64,000 nucleotides of DNA, taken from assembly GCA_025617745.1 (NCBI GenBank), contig CM046853.1, positions 13,759,323-13,823,322 of the forward strand, read 5' to 3'. Positions 23,401-36,300 of the stretch are shown in pieces; position 1 is the first letter of the stretch; every line of letters starts with the position of its first letter. The translations under genes and the position numbers were made by a program. The notes beneath the pieces are model-generated. The model searched no databases, had not been told where the DNA came from, and saw nothing but the letters and a program-made list of their open reading frames with translations. The stretch comes from Heliocidaris erythrogramma. Taxonomy: Eukaryota; Echinodermata; Echinoidea; Camarodonta; Echinometridae.

Positions 23401-25166
23401 TGGTGTCTGTTTCTTTGAATAATCTTTCGATATTCTAACCCCACCTTCCATCTCTTATGCGAAAGTGTATGAAAACGAATATAAACATACATATTGAAAC
23501 TATATTTTTCTTTCATTCTTTTAATTTCAGTATGCAGGATCAATCAAACCAAAACCCGATTTGTTCAACGGTAAGTAACAGGGATTCTTGAAAATTGTTC
23601 AACCTGACTTTGCGTATAATAATAATAATAATAATATGCCCATTTATATAGCGCAGCCACTATATGGATATACTCTACTGCGCTTAATACAAAGTATTAA
23701 TAATAAAAATAACGAATAAATAAATGGAATAAATGGATATTTACAACTCATTTTGTAGACCTTTTACTTCCCCATAAATCATTTAACTTTTGAAAATGTT
23801 AATTAGTCCGAAAGGCTATAATTGGTAATACGGCAAAACGATGTGTAAGAATGGCATTAATTGGCATGGAATTACTTTGAGTCTCGATTCATGCTACATT
23901 CGTAAAGAATAACGAATATATATTTTTAAAAGATCAACATTAGTTTTTTACCCTTCCTTAATATCATTTGTTTTAAATATATCAGGGATGCTTTTCTTAT
24001 ACTTTCTGAAATATTGGAAAATGTTATGCAAAGATGCTACTTCAATTACAAGCAATATGTATTTAAACCCAACGGTGATGAACGGTTTACGTCCAATTTA
24101 ATTAAGTTGTTCCTCTGTGCCCATTATGTCAGACAGTTCCGCAGAAAGTGATCATTGTAATGAAATGAAATGTGATCTCTAACTGAAACAATGTGTTTCA
24201 TGGTCTTTAAAAAAATAAATCAATATCAAATTCAAGTTTGAAAATTGCTTTCATTAATCTTTTTTCTTTATGTTGTACAGTTGATCTATGACTGCAGACA
24301 AGCGATCGACGATACTGTTTCTTTCGAGTTTTACTGCGATGCCGATAGTTGCGATGAAAGTTCAGTGACATTCTGGTATCGATTCGTCGTGAGTGAAGAC
24401 CCAGGTAAGATCATGAGATCAGTTTCAAATTAAAGATCATTCAAAACAATTCTTATTCATATTTATTAGAACATTAAAAATCGTCAAAAATCACAAACGA
24501 CTGTGAAGAATGTAGTATGAAGTATAACGTTTCTTTAGCTTTAACTTATCAGTATGATATTGATGCCATTTTTTTTTTTTTTTTTTTTTTTGGGGGGGGG
24601 GGGGTAAAGTAAGAGCGACAACCATAATTAATAGAGGTAATAAGGGGGCACATAGGCACGTGCCCCCCGCCAAACTTATAATCTTGCACATCTTATAAAG
24701 CGAGTATAAAAATAAAATGGAAAGGTGACCCCACTTTGTACCCCGGCTGCTTATTTAGACCCCCAAAGCCACCTGAGAATTTTCTATAAACAGAAACGGT
24801 TTGTACAATAAAAAGTGAACATCTTATGAGAAATACGTCGAAATTACTCGAGAATGGTCTTTAATCGGATTGAAATGGACTTGCTCGTAGATTGCATATA
24901 GAAAAAAACTGTTGCCAAGCTGTGATAATTGATTTGATATTGTATATTTTCCCCCCAATTTTGCAGCCGTCCTCGACCCTGAACTGTGGTGTGCTGATCG
25001 TGATACGGGCGAATACCCGACCAGTCTCGGCAACATTCTCCCTCCCGACACTGATCTCATTCCCCAAGTTCCAAACGTTAACTTCGGAGGTGCGATGGGT
25101 GTCGTAGCTTCGATCACCACTGTCGTCGTCGCCTCGTTGCTCAGCCTTCTCTTCGTCATTCATTGA
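14371..25166 (+). CDS. gene A: secreted cysteine-rich protein, predicted GPI-anchored (unrecognised family)
   Basis: Six exons joined here by splice signals and phase: 14371-14440, 22528-22733, 23239-23270, 23531-23570, 24281-24404, 24967-25166, giving 223 residues. Every intron is GT-AG with phases 1, 0, 2, 0 and 1. Residues 1-24 form a signal peptide. The mature chain has about nine cysteines, including a CxxxC pair at its start, an N-T-S glycosylation site near residue 48 and a conserved GRPLGF block. Exon 5 carries an FWYRFV block. The C-terminus is a small-residue cluster (GGA) and about 20 hydrophobic residues ending at the stop, as in GPI-attachment signals; a true membrane segment with no cytosolic tail is the alternative. 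A paralogue lies at 30201-45025 on the other strand. AATAAA at 25361 fits the 3' end. I do not recognise the family; a cell-surface role is inferred only. Confidence 0.75.
17391..17876. mobile_element. 486-bp fold-back MITE
   Basis: The left end begins GGGGTAGGCTATATAAAATG and the right end finishes with an imperfect complement (a 12-base insertion near GTCACCCTG). Pairing extends inward about 180 bases, through AAATTGATTTGAAACATCACC. No coding capacity. Confidence 0.75.
19968..22095. mobile_element. truncated long-inverted-repeat element (copy 1), split by a MITE
   Basis: From GAGAATTAAC near 19972 to about 20270, and again from about 21810 to 22095, this is the reverse complement of the right two-thirds of the element at 33815-35676. 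The opposite terminal repeat is missing here. The gap between the halves is exactly the inserted MITE. Confidence 0.7.
20279..21807. mobile_element. MITE with CACTGCAAAAACC termini and a duplicated right end
   Basis: The left end CACTGCAAAAACCAGGGTGT at 20279 matches the complement at the right (ACACCCTGGTTTTTGCAGTG, ending 21575). The interior is full of GGTGTT/AACACC motifs. The last 232 bases (21344-21575) are repeated in tandem at 21576-21807 with no difference I could see, giving two right ends. The flanks are consistent with a TA target. No transposase frame. Confidence 0.8.
22528..22733 (+). CDS. gene A exon 2
   Basis: 206 bases, phase 1 in and phase 0 out, between a TTACAG acceptor and a GTGAGT donor. 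It encodes the CRAQC start of the mature chain, the N-T-S site, the GRPLGF block and a PCISVTG segment. All of these align with gene B exon 2 at 44817-45025. Confidence 0.8.
23239..23270 (+). CDS. gene A exon 3 (32 nt)
   Basis: Small exon, phase 0 in and 2 out, between AACAG and GTAAGT. It encodes AESDPPGSVM plus two bases of a cysteine codon. It aligns with the 29-base exon 36785-36813 of gene B (VETDPLARI). Confidence 0.7.
23531..23570 (+). CDS. gene A exon 4 (40 nt)
   Basis: Small exon between TTTCAG and GTAAGT, phase 2 in and 0 out. It completes the cysteine codon and ends with an ICST block whose cysteine is also present in the proposed gene B exon 4. Confidence 0.7.
23610..23720. repeat. 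LINE/SINE-type 3' tail remnant
   Basis: An (ATA)n run is followed by CATTTATATAGCGCAGCCAC and CTGCGCTTAATAC. The TATATAGCGC motif next to an AT-rich triplet run matches the 3' tail seen at 42709 (LINE) and 44375 (SINE). It lies in gene A intron 4. Confidence 0.5.
24281..24404 (+). CDS. gene A exon 5
   Basis: 124 bases, phase 0 in and 1 out, between TGTACAG and GTAAGA. It encodes three cysteines and the block SSVTFWYRFVVSEDP, which aligns closely with SAVNFWFRFVLSDP in gene B exon 5. This is the best conserved part of the family. Confidence 0.85.
24967..25166 (+). CDS. gene A exon 6 (last, membrane-anchor tail)
   Basis: It starts after TTGCAG in phase 1, encodes DPELWC (DPEIWC in gene B), a proline-rich linker, a GGA cluster and a terminal hydrophobic stretch, and stops at 25164-25166. 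AATAAA at 25361-25366 is a plausible polyadenylation signal. Confidence 0.85.
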
Positions 25167-26080
25167 TGCCGCGGTGATATCTTTTGTTTACCAAATAATC
25201 AAGTTGGATAAAGGTTCTTCAGACAAGCGACCTTTTTTTCTCCTGCTCTTCTTTATTCCTCTATCCATATACTTCACCACTTCATCTCTTTTAATCTTGA
25301 GATCTGATATAAATTAATGTAATGTTTTGAATATTCTCCATGATTATTCCAAATAACAATAATAAAGAAATAGTATGATGTTCCGTATATTTACAGAATA
25401 ATTCATGTCAATTTTTCAAAATGTTTTCTTTTTCAGGAGCTCCAAAATGAGTAAGTTAATATTTATATTTTGACTTGATCGAATGAAATTAAAGAATCTC
25501 AACAAATTTGATTCAGGCTCAGGAGCCGCAAATAGTTTGATATCATATAGCTATATTATAGTCATATCCGCTTGTACCAAACCACTTGTAATTTTTTAAC
25601 GTGTGAATTATCGCAAACGGGAAGCTTAAATACATAATTTACTTTAAATTTCGGTTTCGGTTACTAATATGCTTTTTCTTTTTTCCCCTCATTGATTATA
25701 GTAATGGCTGATAGTCTACAACTTTGATTATCCTTTACCGAATCATTACACCCAAAAGATTACAGATACACTGTATTGAGGACGGTTTGATGTATGAGAG
25801 AAGCAGTTAAAAGAACTAAGCTTTCTGTTTCAGGATTTCAAATCAAGCACTTCATAATGTTTCTGCTGCACTGTGGATAAAAATGGCGGACCAAAGTAGA
25901 TCACACGCATAATTTTACTACACAGTTTAATTAGTTTAATTGACTTTATGCATTTACCATTATCTATGAAATGATTTCTTCAGATATAAATGAAAACCAT
26001 GACGAGATCGTCTCAGTAAAGATTTGATTCCAAACAACCTTTGTTCTTTGTAGAATTCACTAGTATTTAATTCTCACAAT
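25167..26080. other. gene A 3' flank
   Basis: The 3' untranslated region probably ends soon after the AATAAA at 25361. The rest is AT-rich with no frame recognised. Confidence 0.5.
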
Positions 26081-26255
26081 CCAGGGGGTGTTCCATAAAG
26101 CTGTTCGTAAAGTTACGAATGACTTTACGAACGACTGGAACATGTTCTTGGGTGCTATACTAATCAGATTCTCGATCATTTAGCACAAGAACTGATCACC
26201 AGTCGTGCGTAAAGTCGTGCGTAAATTACGAACAGCTTTGTGAAACACCCCCAGG
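26081..26255. mobile_element. 175-bp MITE with CCAGGGGGTGTT termini
   Basis: The left end CCAGGGGGTGTTCCATAAAG is matched by an imperfect complement at the right (CTTTGTGAAACACCCCCAGG). An inner inverted pair around TTCGTAA and TTACGAA extends the hairpin. No coding capacity. Confidence 0.75.
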
Positions 26256-28608
26256 TCTGATTTTGATAATATTGTGTAATATGATTTATTTTTGTTTAGA
26301 CTCTTGAATGCTACATTTGAGCAAAATCATTATCCTAATTATGGTTAGGTGTTGACATCACATACCATTCTCTAAATATTAAGAGTATATTCAAGTCCTT
26401 TAAAAGCTGCTATTCGTAACGGCGTACGTATGCACCTTGTACGAAACTTCCGCCAAGGGCACAATTTTAAATTTAAACATCTCTAGGGGATCGGCGGCAG
26501 ATGGGAAGTTTACCATTTTTCTTCTGAGCTCAATTTATGCAAATTGATATAGCATTATTTTCATCTATTTTAAAAATCTTTCTTAGTTTATACATTCTCG
26601 TATTCTTGAATAAATATCTAAGAATTGTAAATTCTCATTCAGTACGCTGTTGATTCTGGCTACTCTTTCGAGGTAAAAATTTAAAAAAAAATGCTCATTC
26701 GCTTTACTTTCTATCCTGTCCTAAATACACCAGTTTAGTAATGTACTCAAAATGATCATACTTTCAAAATTGCTCACTGAAAAACCAAACACAGACACAA
26801 TCTTAGCAGTATATGAATTAAATGGTTCGTAAGCAGGAGTTAGAAGAGAACAAATTTGAATACATCACAGTAAAATATGATCTATTACCTCCTTATCCGT
26901 CTGCATTACCCCCTCATCCTCTTAAAAAATACAATCTGGTATTCTTACTACCATTCTTATTGTCTATTATCTCTGCCTCACTCTCTCCCCAATCATTCCC
27001 TCCTCACTACAACTCCCACGCCATTTCTCTTCATGCATGAATTCTCCGTCTCATTTTTCATCGTCATGTGAACAACAATTCTCAAATCACAAAGCAGGCA
27101 ATGATGTAAGTATGACAGTACATGTATATATATTTTGTATAAATGTGTTAAAAATGCTTTTATATAATATAATCTCTTTTTGGAGGATATCAAATCTATC
27201 TTAAAAAGAATCCTTGGGAAATGTACTTTACAATAATTATAAACCTTTGGTCCTCACATGAATAATATTGATTTGCTCTCTCTTTGCACAAGATCTCTCA
27301 TCTATAAAGTGTACGTACATGTACTATACTTTATCAATAGTATAATCAACCTTCTGTAAAAATCCAACACACCAACACATATTTGCCCCATGTAAAACCA
27401 AAATCTATGTATAAGTGACATACTGAATCTCTATACTTCTCTGCTATAAAAAAGAGACACAAAAATGCATTATGACAACGGATCTATGAAAGCATTAAGA
27501 AACCCTGCGCTATAACTACACATCTGTAAATGCAAAGATCTGCAGTAACGTTATATCATGTCTAACACACAACATACTCATACGTGACAAACTGAAAGAC
27601 TTTTATTACATAACAGAGTATTTTTCTAACAGTTTATGGTTATGTTCAATATATATTTCTCCATGTTACATTACAAAGCTCTATCATATTACTTAAACAT
27701 GCATTAGAAAAAAAAATACTTTTTAATCATGTACTATTGTCAATGAAAGTTATGAAAGTGATCAGTTGTTATACTAGAGCAAACCTATGGTCATGAAGAT
27801 ACCTGTAAAAGCCATAAAGATACTAAAACTGCTCCACAAATATAAATCCGACTTTACATAGTGATATACATGTAACGGTACTTGCAGTAGTCATATAAAT
27901 ATCTGTACAATACACATACACTCAAGATTTATAAATGAATTTATTCAAAATAAACAAATCTCTGTTGGTATCCTAAGTGAATTTGCAGTGTTTGATGAAG
28001 ACAGACAGACATAGAAATGTAAATTTCCACATAATCTGAAACAGTGTTTACAATATTGCTGTCATATTACTGAAGGATAACTGAAGGATAGATAGTGCGG
28101 CGTACCACAGGTGAATATAATTAATGTTATTTGAAATTAATTCTATATGAATGTATACAAAAGCATATAGTAGCAGATCAAAAAACATCTATTGCTGCTA
28201 AAGAGTATATTACACAACTCATCTTGATTAATGTATGACTTGAAGATGGAATGTTTGTTTAGGTTTCACAAAATCTTGTAATTCAGTTGATCAATTTCAT
28301 GTTTAATAAACAATCATTATCACAATTCTTCAAAGTTTATAAATATTCCTAAATACATGTATGAAGAAATATATGTTGATCCTGTTTACATGAAGAACAT
28401 ATTTCTTTCAAAGCATATAAAGAAAAGTTATTACATGACCTGCATGACGGAATAACTGTACCAACTAATCAGTTATCTCTGAATTTACAAAAGTTATGTA
28501 GTATATAAAATAAATCTGAGCTTACACATGCACATAAATATACTGAACTGTACAACGGAACACAGTAGAAAAATATTTGAGGGGTTCTTCTTTCACTTTA
28601 ATCTTATA
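26256..28608. other. intergenic DNA between the convergent paralogues
   Basis: AT-rich, without a recognised gene, element or tandem array. The short frames at 26822-27071 are low-complexity. Confidence 0.4.
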
Positions 28609-28610
28609 TA

Positions 28611-28817
28611 CAGCCATGGAAAAAATTATTAGACCAAGAGTGGTTACTGATAGTGTTATTTTTGTGGTAAGAAGGAAATAAAATATCATAAAAGCAAGGT
28701 ATAATTGCTGGAATTTTTCATTCAATGAAATACAAAGACAAATCAGTTTTATAATTCTGTATGGATATTATAGTACCCTGATTACAGAAGCTTGGTGTAA
28801 TAACTTTTCCAGGGCTG
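28611..28817. mobile_element. 207-bp Tc1/mariner-like MITE (copy 1)
   Basis: The ends are CAGCCATGGAAAAAATTATT and, inverted, AACTTTTCCAGGGCTG, flanked by TA dinucleotides. The motif AAATTATTAGACCAAG is typical of Tc1-like ends. The copy at 45135-45332 is the same family in the opposite orientation. Confidence 0.75.
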
Positions 28818-28819
28818 TA

Positions 28820-29634
28820 TAACTCAGAGATATGAAATATTTATTCTGCTATCAATTAAATTTGTTTGATTTTATATTCCAAACTGGATGTCATAAATTA
28901 AAACAACAACAATCAAATGTTCAAGTTCAAAATTTCTTAGTTTTGTTCATTGAAAACAATTATGAAATGGGATTGCCCATGCACATAAATTTATTTAGCA
29001 GAAAATTTCAGACTGTCACCTATGATTTGGATTAAAAAAAACCCCTCTGCAGTGATTCAAGTAGTCAATGACTGACAACAAACTAGTACAGTGATCTTAT
29101 ATTGCATATCTACATCATTTCATTGCACAGCTTGAAATTAGTGACTGCTAGCTTACCATCCTGTCTGACAACCTAATACATCTTGTACAATTACTATAAT
29201 TGTTTTCAGGTTACATATGACTTTGTACAATTTAATGTCAAATTATGTCGAATTGAATCTGACAACATTTAACAGCCCAAATATTGAGTAAAGTGAGAGC
29301 CCTATAAATTTCAAGGGAATTGAAAGCACTAAATCAAAGGTCCTTTACAAATTGTAATATGTATCATTGTTTCATTCATTCTCATGATGAATCATAAACT
29401 TGGAGAGTCATCTTAGAAATTCCCACCGATTTCCAGATATTCAAACTCATATATGGGGTTTTCTATTACACTTTTCTTGAATATTTACACATAAGTTTAC
29501 ATCTCATTTTCCATAAAATTATTATAGTATTGTAAGATGTCCCATGAGTAAATGTTAAACAACATATATTATTACCTACACAAAGCATTCTAGCTGCAAA
29601 ATAAAAAGCCGTATTCTGCACGCTACTCCGAATC
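28820..29634. other. intergenic DNA, nothing recognised
   Basis: AT-rich, with no convincing frame or repeat. Confidence 0.4.
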
Positions 29635-30110
29635 TGTTACCGGAGGGGGCAATATTTTCCATATTGCCCTTTTCCGGGTTTTCCCCATAGACCACTGTAC
29701 TAAAAAAGAGGGCAACATTTTGCCATATTCCACCCTTTTATTTATATCAAAGTGCGTACGCGCAGTATTAATTCTGTACATGTTCAAGTATACAAAGGCT
29801 TAAAAAATGGATATCCGCGGTAACAATTTATGTCACAATTGCTTGGCCCAGATTATACACCTGTATGAATAAACCTGAAATCAGAAGAACTGACAGGCAA
29901 TCAGACTTGTTTGTAATTGCTACAAAATAGACATATACATGATGTAGATAATAATAACAACAACATTGGCTGGCTCTACTTTCAGTGAATATTGAAAATA
30001 TTGCCCTTAAATGAACCATATTGCCCTTAAAAGAATCATATTGCCCTCACCTTCGACTCGGGGCAATATGATTTTGTTGCGGGCAATATATTCTGTTATC
30101 CCCCTCAAGG
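29635..30110. repeat. GGGCAATAT-rich inverted repeat region
   Basis: GGGGGCAATATT at the left and several GGGCAATAT/ATATTGCCC copies at 29995-30095 on both strands suggest a MITE of about 475 bp with degenerate ends. Boundaries are uncertain. It lies just beyond the stop of gene B. Confidence 0.4.
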
Positions 30111-30200
30111 CCAGTCAATATTATATAAATATGATCTCTATCCCCCTCCTCTCACTCTCCATGTATGGTCATATTGTCTGTTTGGAAACTATTTACTTGC

Positions 30201-30391
30201 CTATTGCCTGGCAAATATTATCACAGTCAGAAGGGCACTAATAGTAAGAGGGAGGGTTGCCCCTAACGATGTACCCCCATTGTATGGTGTTGGTCGAGGT
30301 CTTGTCACAGGAACAGGTATGTTGTCGTATAGACTATTTGGGTATTCGTCTGTATTACGATTGAAACACCATATCTCAGGATCTGGTACAG
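30201..30391 (-). CDS. gene B exon 6 (last, membrane-anchor tail)
   Basis: The acceptor TTTTCAG sits just above 30391, phase 1. It encodes AVPDPEIWC, a proline-rich linker, an NGG cluster and a hydrophobic C-terminus, with a TAG stop at 30201-30203. It aligns with gene A exon 6. Confidence 0.8.
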
Positions 30392-33300
30392 CTGAAAATA
30401 TAAACAATAACAAGTACAACTTGATGAAAAATCACTGTCTGTTTAAATTCTACAGAAAATATATACAACCTGTCACTAACAAAGAAGATGTAATGGATGC
30501 CTATACAGGCTTGGAGATATATCATTTTTAGTTTAATTTCCTGTTTTCATATTGTTCCAAGTTGTCTTATATTTGGGACAATGGTCCATTTTCAAAGTTT
30601 ATGAGGACATAAAGAAAATGGCATTTAAAAAATAAATTTGCCAGTTTGATACACTAATTTTGCAGTGAATATGATTATAGTGACACAATAAATCTATAAT
30701 TATATTGTTATTTTCATACTTTACTTGTGAAATGAAGCACAATGAATCATAACATTCCATGGTCTCACCTGGATCACTGAGCACAAATCGAAACCAAAAG
30801 TTGACAGCGCTCTGGTCACAGCTGGACCCCTGGCAGGAGAATTGATAGGTCACTTCTTCACTTGGACAGGGAACACAGCTGGAGATTCTCTGTAACAAAA
30901 GGAAACACACATACATTAAAGCAGTTCCAATTAATACCATAATGCAGAAAAGATCAGTAATCTTTCAGTAGTGGTAAACACAAAAATATTTGATTAAAAC
31001 AATCAATAGGCTTAAAAAGAATGGTGAGATCTGGGAAAAGTGAAAAATAATTTGCGAGCTTTCTCATTTCTTTTATGTGTGTTTGGAAGAACATCACAGC
31101 AGAAATGTCCCCTGAAAAGGATTGTTCTTCAAATGCCCTCATATAAAAAATATCATTAGAAATAGCTGAATTGTTGGGGTCGAACATTTATGGCACATGT
31201 GTGTGCAGTCCCATATACCCGTTTCTGTGTGCTGTGCATGTGCTTTTCAGCGGGATTGGGTCATTTCTTATCATATTTATGATTCCAAAACCTCATACAG
31301 TCAACCTCGCTTAAGTCGACGTCGCATGTGTCGAATAGTCGCTCAAGTAGATGAAAATAAAAAGTCCCAATTTATCCTCATAGACTTAATCCTTTGTTAA
31401 TCCTTTGTACAAGTCGCTTTTTGTAGGTCGAATACTTGCCTAAATCGATCAAATTCTCAGAATAATACCATGAAAAAACATTAAATTTACACCGCACAGG
31501 TCAAACTAGACAGCGATGTGAAATCAATCATTGTCAAAACTGCACCACGCCGATTTTGTTTACAATAATTTCCCAACTTGCTGGCACGATCTCCGCGCCC
31601 TCTCTTGCGCACTCTCTCGCGCTCTTGTGTGAAGAATAAAATGTCACATGTAAAGTCATGTTTGAACGGCCGGACGCCGTATGCATGCAGTTTTATTGCC
31701 TTCACGGCCATCTATCTATATATATATTACGATAAGGATTTTGGGCCTTTTTTTTTGTTCAAATAGGCGCCTCCCCTGGCTCTTTCGGTCCCCACCTTTT
31801 GGTACCCATGGGCGGGGAATGGTTCTTAGAGGGTTGGGAGGCACTTTTTAAGGGCTGACATGCCGTCCATATTTCATAAATTTATTTCTAAACTTTGAAT
31901 TTCTGGAGGGAGTAATAATTCTGCCAACCCCTAAGCTGGTGTGTAGCTTCATGCCCAACCCATACCCTTTACCTGTGAAGGGGAGAAACCTCAATTGGTG
32001 TATTGCCAAAGAACAGCATGACGTGTATACTCCAATGCCATATCCGCATGTATGGCTTCAATGTATACGACGCAACACACGTTTTACGTGCCCGTAAACT
32101 TTTCTGCCTCTTATCTGTGAAAATTCGGCTCTAGGGAGTCCGATTTATGTAAGCATGCCGTTACTTTCTGAATTGAACTTTGAACAGTTTTTTTTTTGGA
32201 GGGGGGACTGTTTCTTAGTTGAACTTAATTCTTTCTGTGCTACAATATTTTTTATGTGGGGGTTGATGAAACAGGGTGAAGGGGAGGAACATGTAACTGT
32301 TAATGTAAAAAAAAAGAAAAGAAGGAGGGTATTTCTGCCACTTCATATTTTATTTAATTTATTTCTACTTTTTACTTTTTGTTTCTGCTAGTATGCATAT
32401 AAATGGATATAAGGGAGGATTTAAAGGGAGCGACAAGTCGCAATCTATGGGCGCTTTTACAGTTGGCTGCTCCTTTCTCTGGATCAAAGTTCAAAGCGAC
32501 TTCAATTTATCGTGCGCAGCTAATAAAAGTTTGCACATTGAGCCAAATTTGAGTAAACAAGATCGCGCGTTCTTTATTCCAGTATTTGAATCTCAGGGAT
32601 TCGAGTTAACGATCGCGCGAGGAATCCGGCAATAACATTCCTTCGGTAGCGCACGATTGGACCTGATTGTATCCGAATTTCCCCGAGTCAGGCCAACTGG
32701 TCAGGCCAACTGGTCAGGCCCATGGATTACGACTTGCCACTCCCTTTAATACATTGGAATTAATCACTGGACGTGTCTGGTTTTATTCTTTATTGTCCAA
32801 CTTGTAACATGAGTGTGAAGTAATATACTGGATACATGAAAAGTACAGTACATGTATGTTCTTATTTTCTCGATGTCGACACAATATAAATCATGGTATA
32901 TTATGTGATGAGAACTCCTGATCGATCAAACCGCCGGGCTGCCGGCCACAGTCCGCACCGCGGCGTCCCGTGTTATGTATACACGCGTAAGTCGGATTTT
33001 CTTCGACTTCCGCACAAGTCGAAAATCGCCTAAGTCAACGGATTTCACTCAGTCCCGTCATGATCGACTTAGGCGAGGTTGACTGTAGTATACACCAATT
33101 CTTATATAGACATGATCAACCTGTCCCAATTTCTTTCACAAAGCAACCAAAATTCAACTTTATCTTTGATGTTAGGCTGGGAAGATATCATGGTAAATAA
33201 TTTGTTTTTAATTTTAATGCATCAAACGACCATACTTAGAAAATGATTCCGCTGCGTCATAATCAAATAGATATACCATGGACAAGAAACTGAATTGCCA

Positions 33301-36300
33301 TATTAGAAAATTATGAGACTGATGATGCCATGTAATCATTATTCTGCAAATACTTACATAATACACAGCCAGGTCTAAAGTAATTTGTTAATGAGCAATT
33401 TATAGAACTACAAACTCACAGCACTGTACTAATTAAAGCTCTTATATGATACAATGCAACCACGGTCATGACAGGAAGCTAGCAACACACACTAGCTCTC
33501 TGCTCACAAGGATTTTGCAGCATGTTCAAGTAGGTCAGAATAATGTCTAATTTCAGACAAGCTTCAATCCCAACATGCAAGTGTATATCATGTTCATAAT
33601 CAAAGGATAAGGAAAAATAGTCATTAAACCACATACAAATTTACTAACCTAAGTCCAGGCCAGGATATGGAAAGGGGGTCAGGCTCAGTTATATCGGGAG
33701 ATATATCCCCCTTTTCGTATTTTCCATGAAACGCTCTAACTACTCCCATTACATTTACATATGGTTTGAAGGTGTGTGTCACCAATAGTATATCACGCAT
33801 TCAAGGTTATCAAAGGGGAATTAACTTCAAAATATAAATGTGCTTAATATTCAAAGATGTAATCTATTCCTTCTTGTTGTCCTACATAGTTTCGCATTAA
33901 AATATACAAGATGGGTATAAATCAAGATTTTCTCAGCAAGATTTATTGTCTGCTAGCAATACCTGGGGGCTGCCATTTTCTTGATGTGTATACATAAAGA
34001 TATTTTTAATCCGAATGCAAAATTATCTTTCTTTCTGATAAAAAAATCCCATTTGAGATTCAAAATATTTAAGAGATATATTCTAACAACAAAAATGTGT
34101 TTTAAACTTCTTTGAAAATTACGATTTTACTAAATATAAATCTATTTTCTTGATTCTATGACGTACACGACGAAGCAAATTAATTCAAATTTATGGATGA
34201 TGACTTCCCCAAGTGTCAATAGTGACAAACTATGCATTCACCTGCTTTGAGATAATGGACTTCAAAAGTCAGAATGCGCATTGTATAAATTATGTTCTGC
34301 TCTGCCAGACAAGCCCAAGAAATTGATTTCTAGTTTAGAAACCAGAGAATTTAAAAAGAAATTTATAAATTTCAAATTTTAGAATATATGTATATTCCAT
34401 CATATATGAGGATTTTTTATAATGAAGAGAAGCAATTTATACCTCAGTCACAATTGGGCCGGCGGCCGTCCGATAATGGCCTCTGGAGGTCACCACCCGA
34501 TTTTCAAAATCGTTGGGTCACCGGCGAGTTTTGCCGATGTTTGGAAGGCGTCGGTCTAGCAGTCACAAGAAATTGCCGGCCGACACTTATGAGAGAAAAA
34601 CTGACAGACATCAGACGGAGATCGGCAGGATATCTTCCGGGCGCCGGCAGGAGACCGCAGGGAAGCAGGACGGTCACCTTGCGGCCATCTGCCGATAGTA
34701 GGTCATCGTGCGATCATCTGGAGGTGACCCTGCGGTGTCCTGGCGAGAGGCCTGCGGTCTCCGGGGGGTAACCGTTTTGTATTGAACGCTCGAACAGATA
34801 AATGATTTCCTGACCAATCACCCGTGGTATTTATACTCCCGGGCGGACGACCTTAGATCCCCGTCCGTTCATCGGACATGCGCCGGCAGGTCGCCTTCAC
34901 ATAGTTGGCAGTGTGCCACCAGACATCGTTCAAACATCGGGCGTAGACCGACCGGCGCCTGTCCGATTTTAAACAATCGGAGGGCCGCCTACAGGGCGCC
35001 ATTTGGTTAGCGGACGATGGCCTGTCGGGTATCTGACGGGTGTCTGGCAGACCGGGCAGCGCCCTGACGGGAAAAGTTTGTTTTTGGAGGAGCCTGGGAA
35101 GATTTTATCGTGGGAACAATCTGACGGGAACCGGGCGAGATGCCAGACGCCCTGGCGGCACCTGTCAGGCCCCCCCCCCCAGAAGATCTGACGGTCACCG
35201 GGCGGCCACCTGCCGGCCACCTGCCGGCTATGTCAACAATGTGTTGACACTGCCGATGTCTGAAATCCATCGCTAGCTTTTAACTCGCGCTAAAAGTTGA
35301 CGATGCCTCCAACAATGCCCAAAAAACACAACGATGACCCCGATTAGCATCCGGTTGTGTACCCGTCACCGTACGAATGCTCCGATGACCGCCCGATTTG
35401 GGACCAAAAACTCATCGGACGGGGCCTGTACATGGCATCGGAGCCTATTGTGACTGAGGCATTAGCTCGAGGATTATGGTTCATGTACAACTCCATATCA
35501 TCAAGAAAATGGCAGCCCCCATGTAAAGTGTTAGCAGATGATACCGTGAGCTAGAATGTTTTGATTTAAACCCTATTCTGATATTTTATTTCTAAAGTGA
35601 TACAGGTCACTGATTAAGAATATTACACCTTTGAACATATGTACATTTATATTCAAGTGTTAATTCTCCTTGAAGGATATGACTTACGTCTTGGCAAATA
35701 AGTTCCCTGTTAGTAGCATCCGTGGAAATGTCTTCAATGCTTGAAAATAGATTTGAATAACAAATTGCGAATTGTTAAGAATCATCAGAGTCCTTTTATT
35801 AAAAATGTTTACAATATATGACAAAAATGCCCATCAAATTCTTTCAAATGATAACATACAGATTCTCATTGCACTTGAAAAGAAAGGTTGTATAATAGCA
35901 ATGCAACAAAATGACATATAAACAGCAGGTGGTTGGAACTCTTCTATAACTTATAAAGGACATTACGTGACATATGATGCCCTCTTGTGACTTAATCCTG
36001 ATAACCATATGTTGCCTAATGCTTGTCCCTTCATCTCTGCATTCATATCAGTTTGTACAAAATAAAAATCGTCATTTGAAAGTTAATCAATGTGACTGAT
36101 AGATAACTTTCTTAACATGGTGACAGCAGTGGGATAGGTGAATAAGTCACTATGTCCTGTCAAGAGCATTGTTATGAACAAAATGACTCCTGGGGAGAAT
36201 TTCATCAAGCGTTTTGTCAGTGATTTTTAATGACAAATTTGCTCTCAGCCAATCAGATGCAAGGATCTCAGTAGCTTATAAGTTACAGTTGTCAGTAAAA

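Noticed and set aside
34388..35276. Several overlapping frames on both strands
   Set aside because: Produced by the GC-rich, stop-poor interior of the Harbinger-like element; no transposase motif in any of them.
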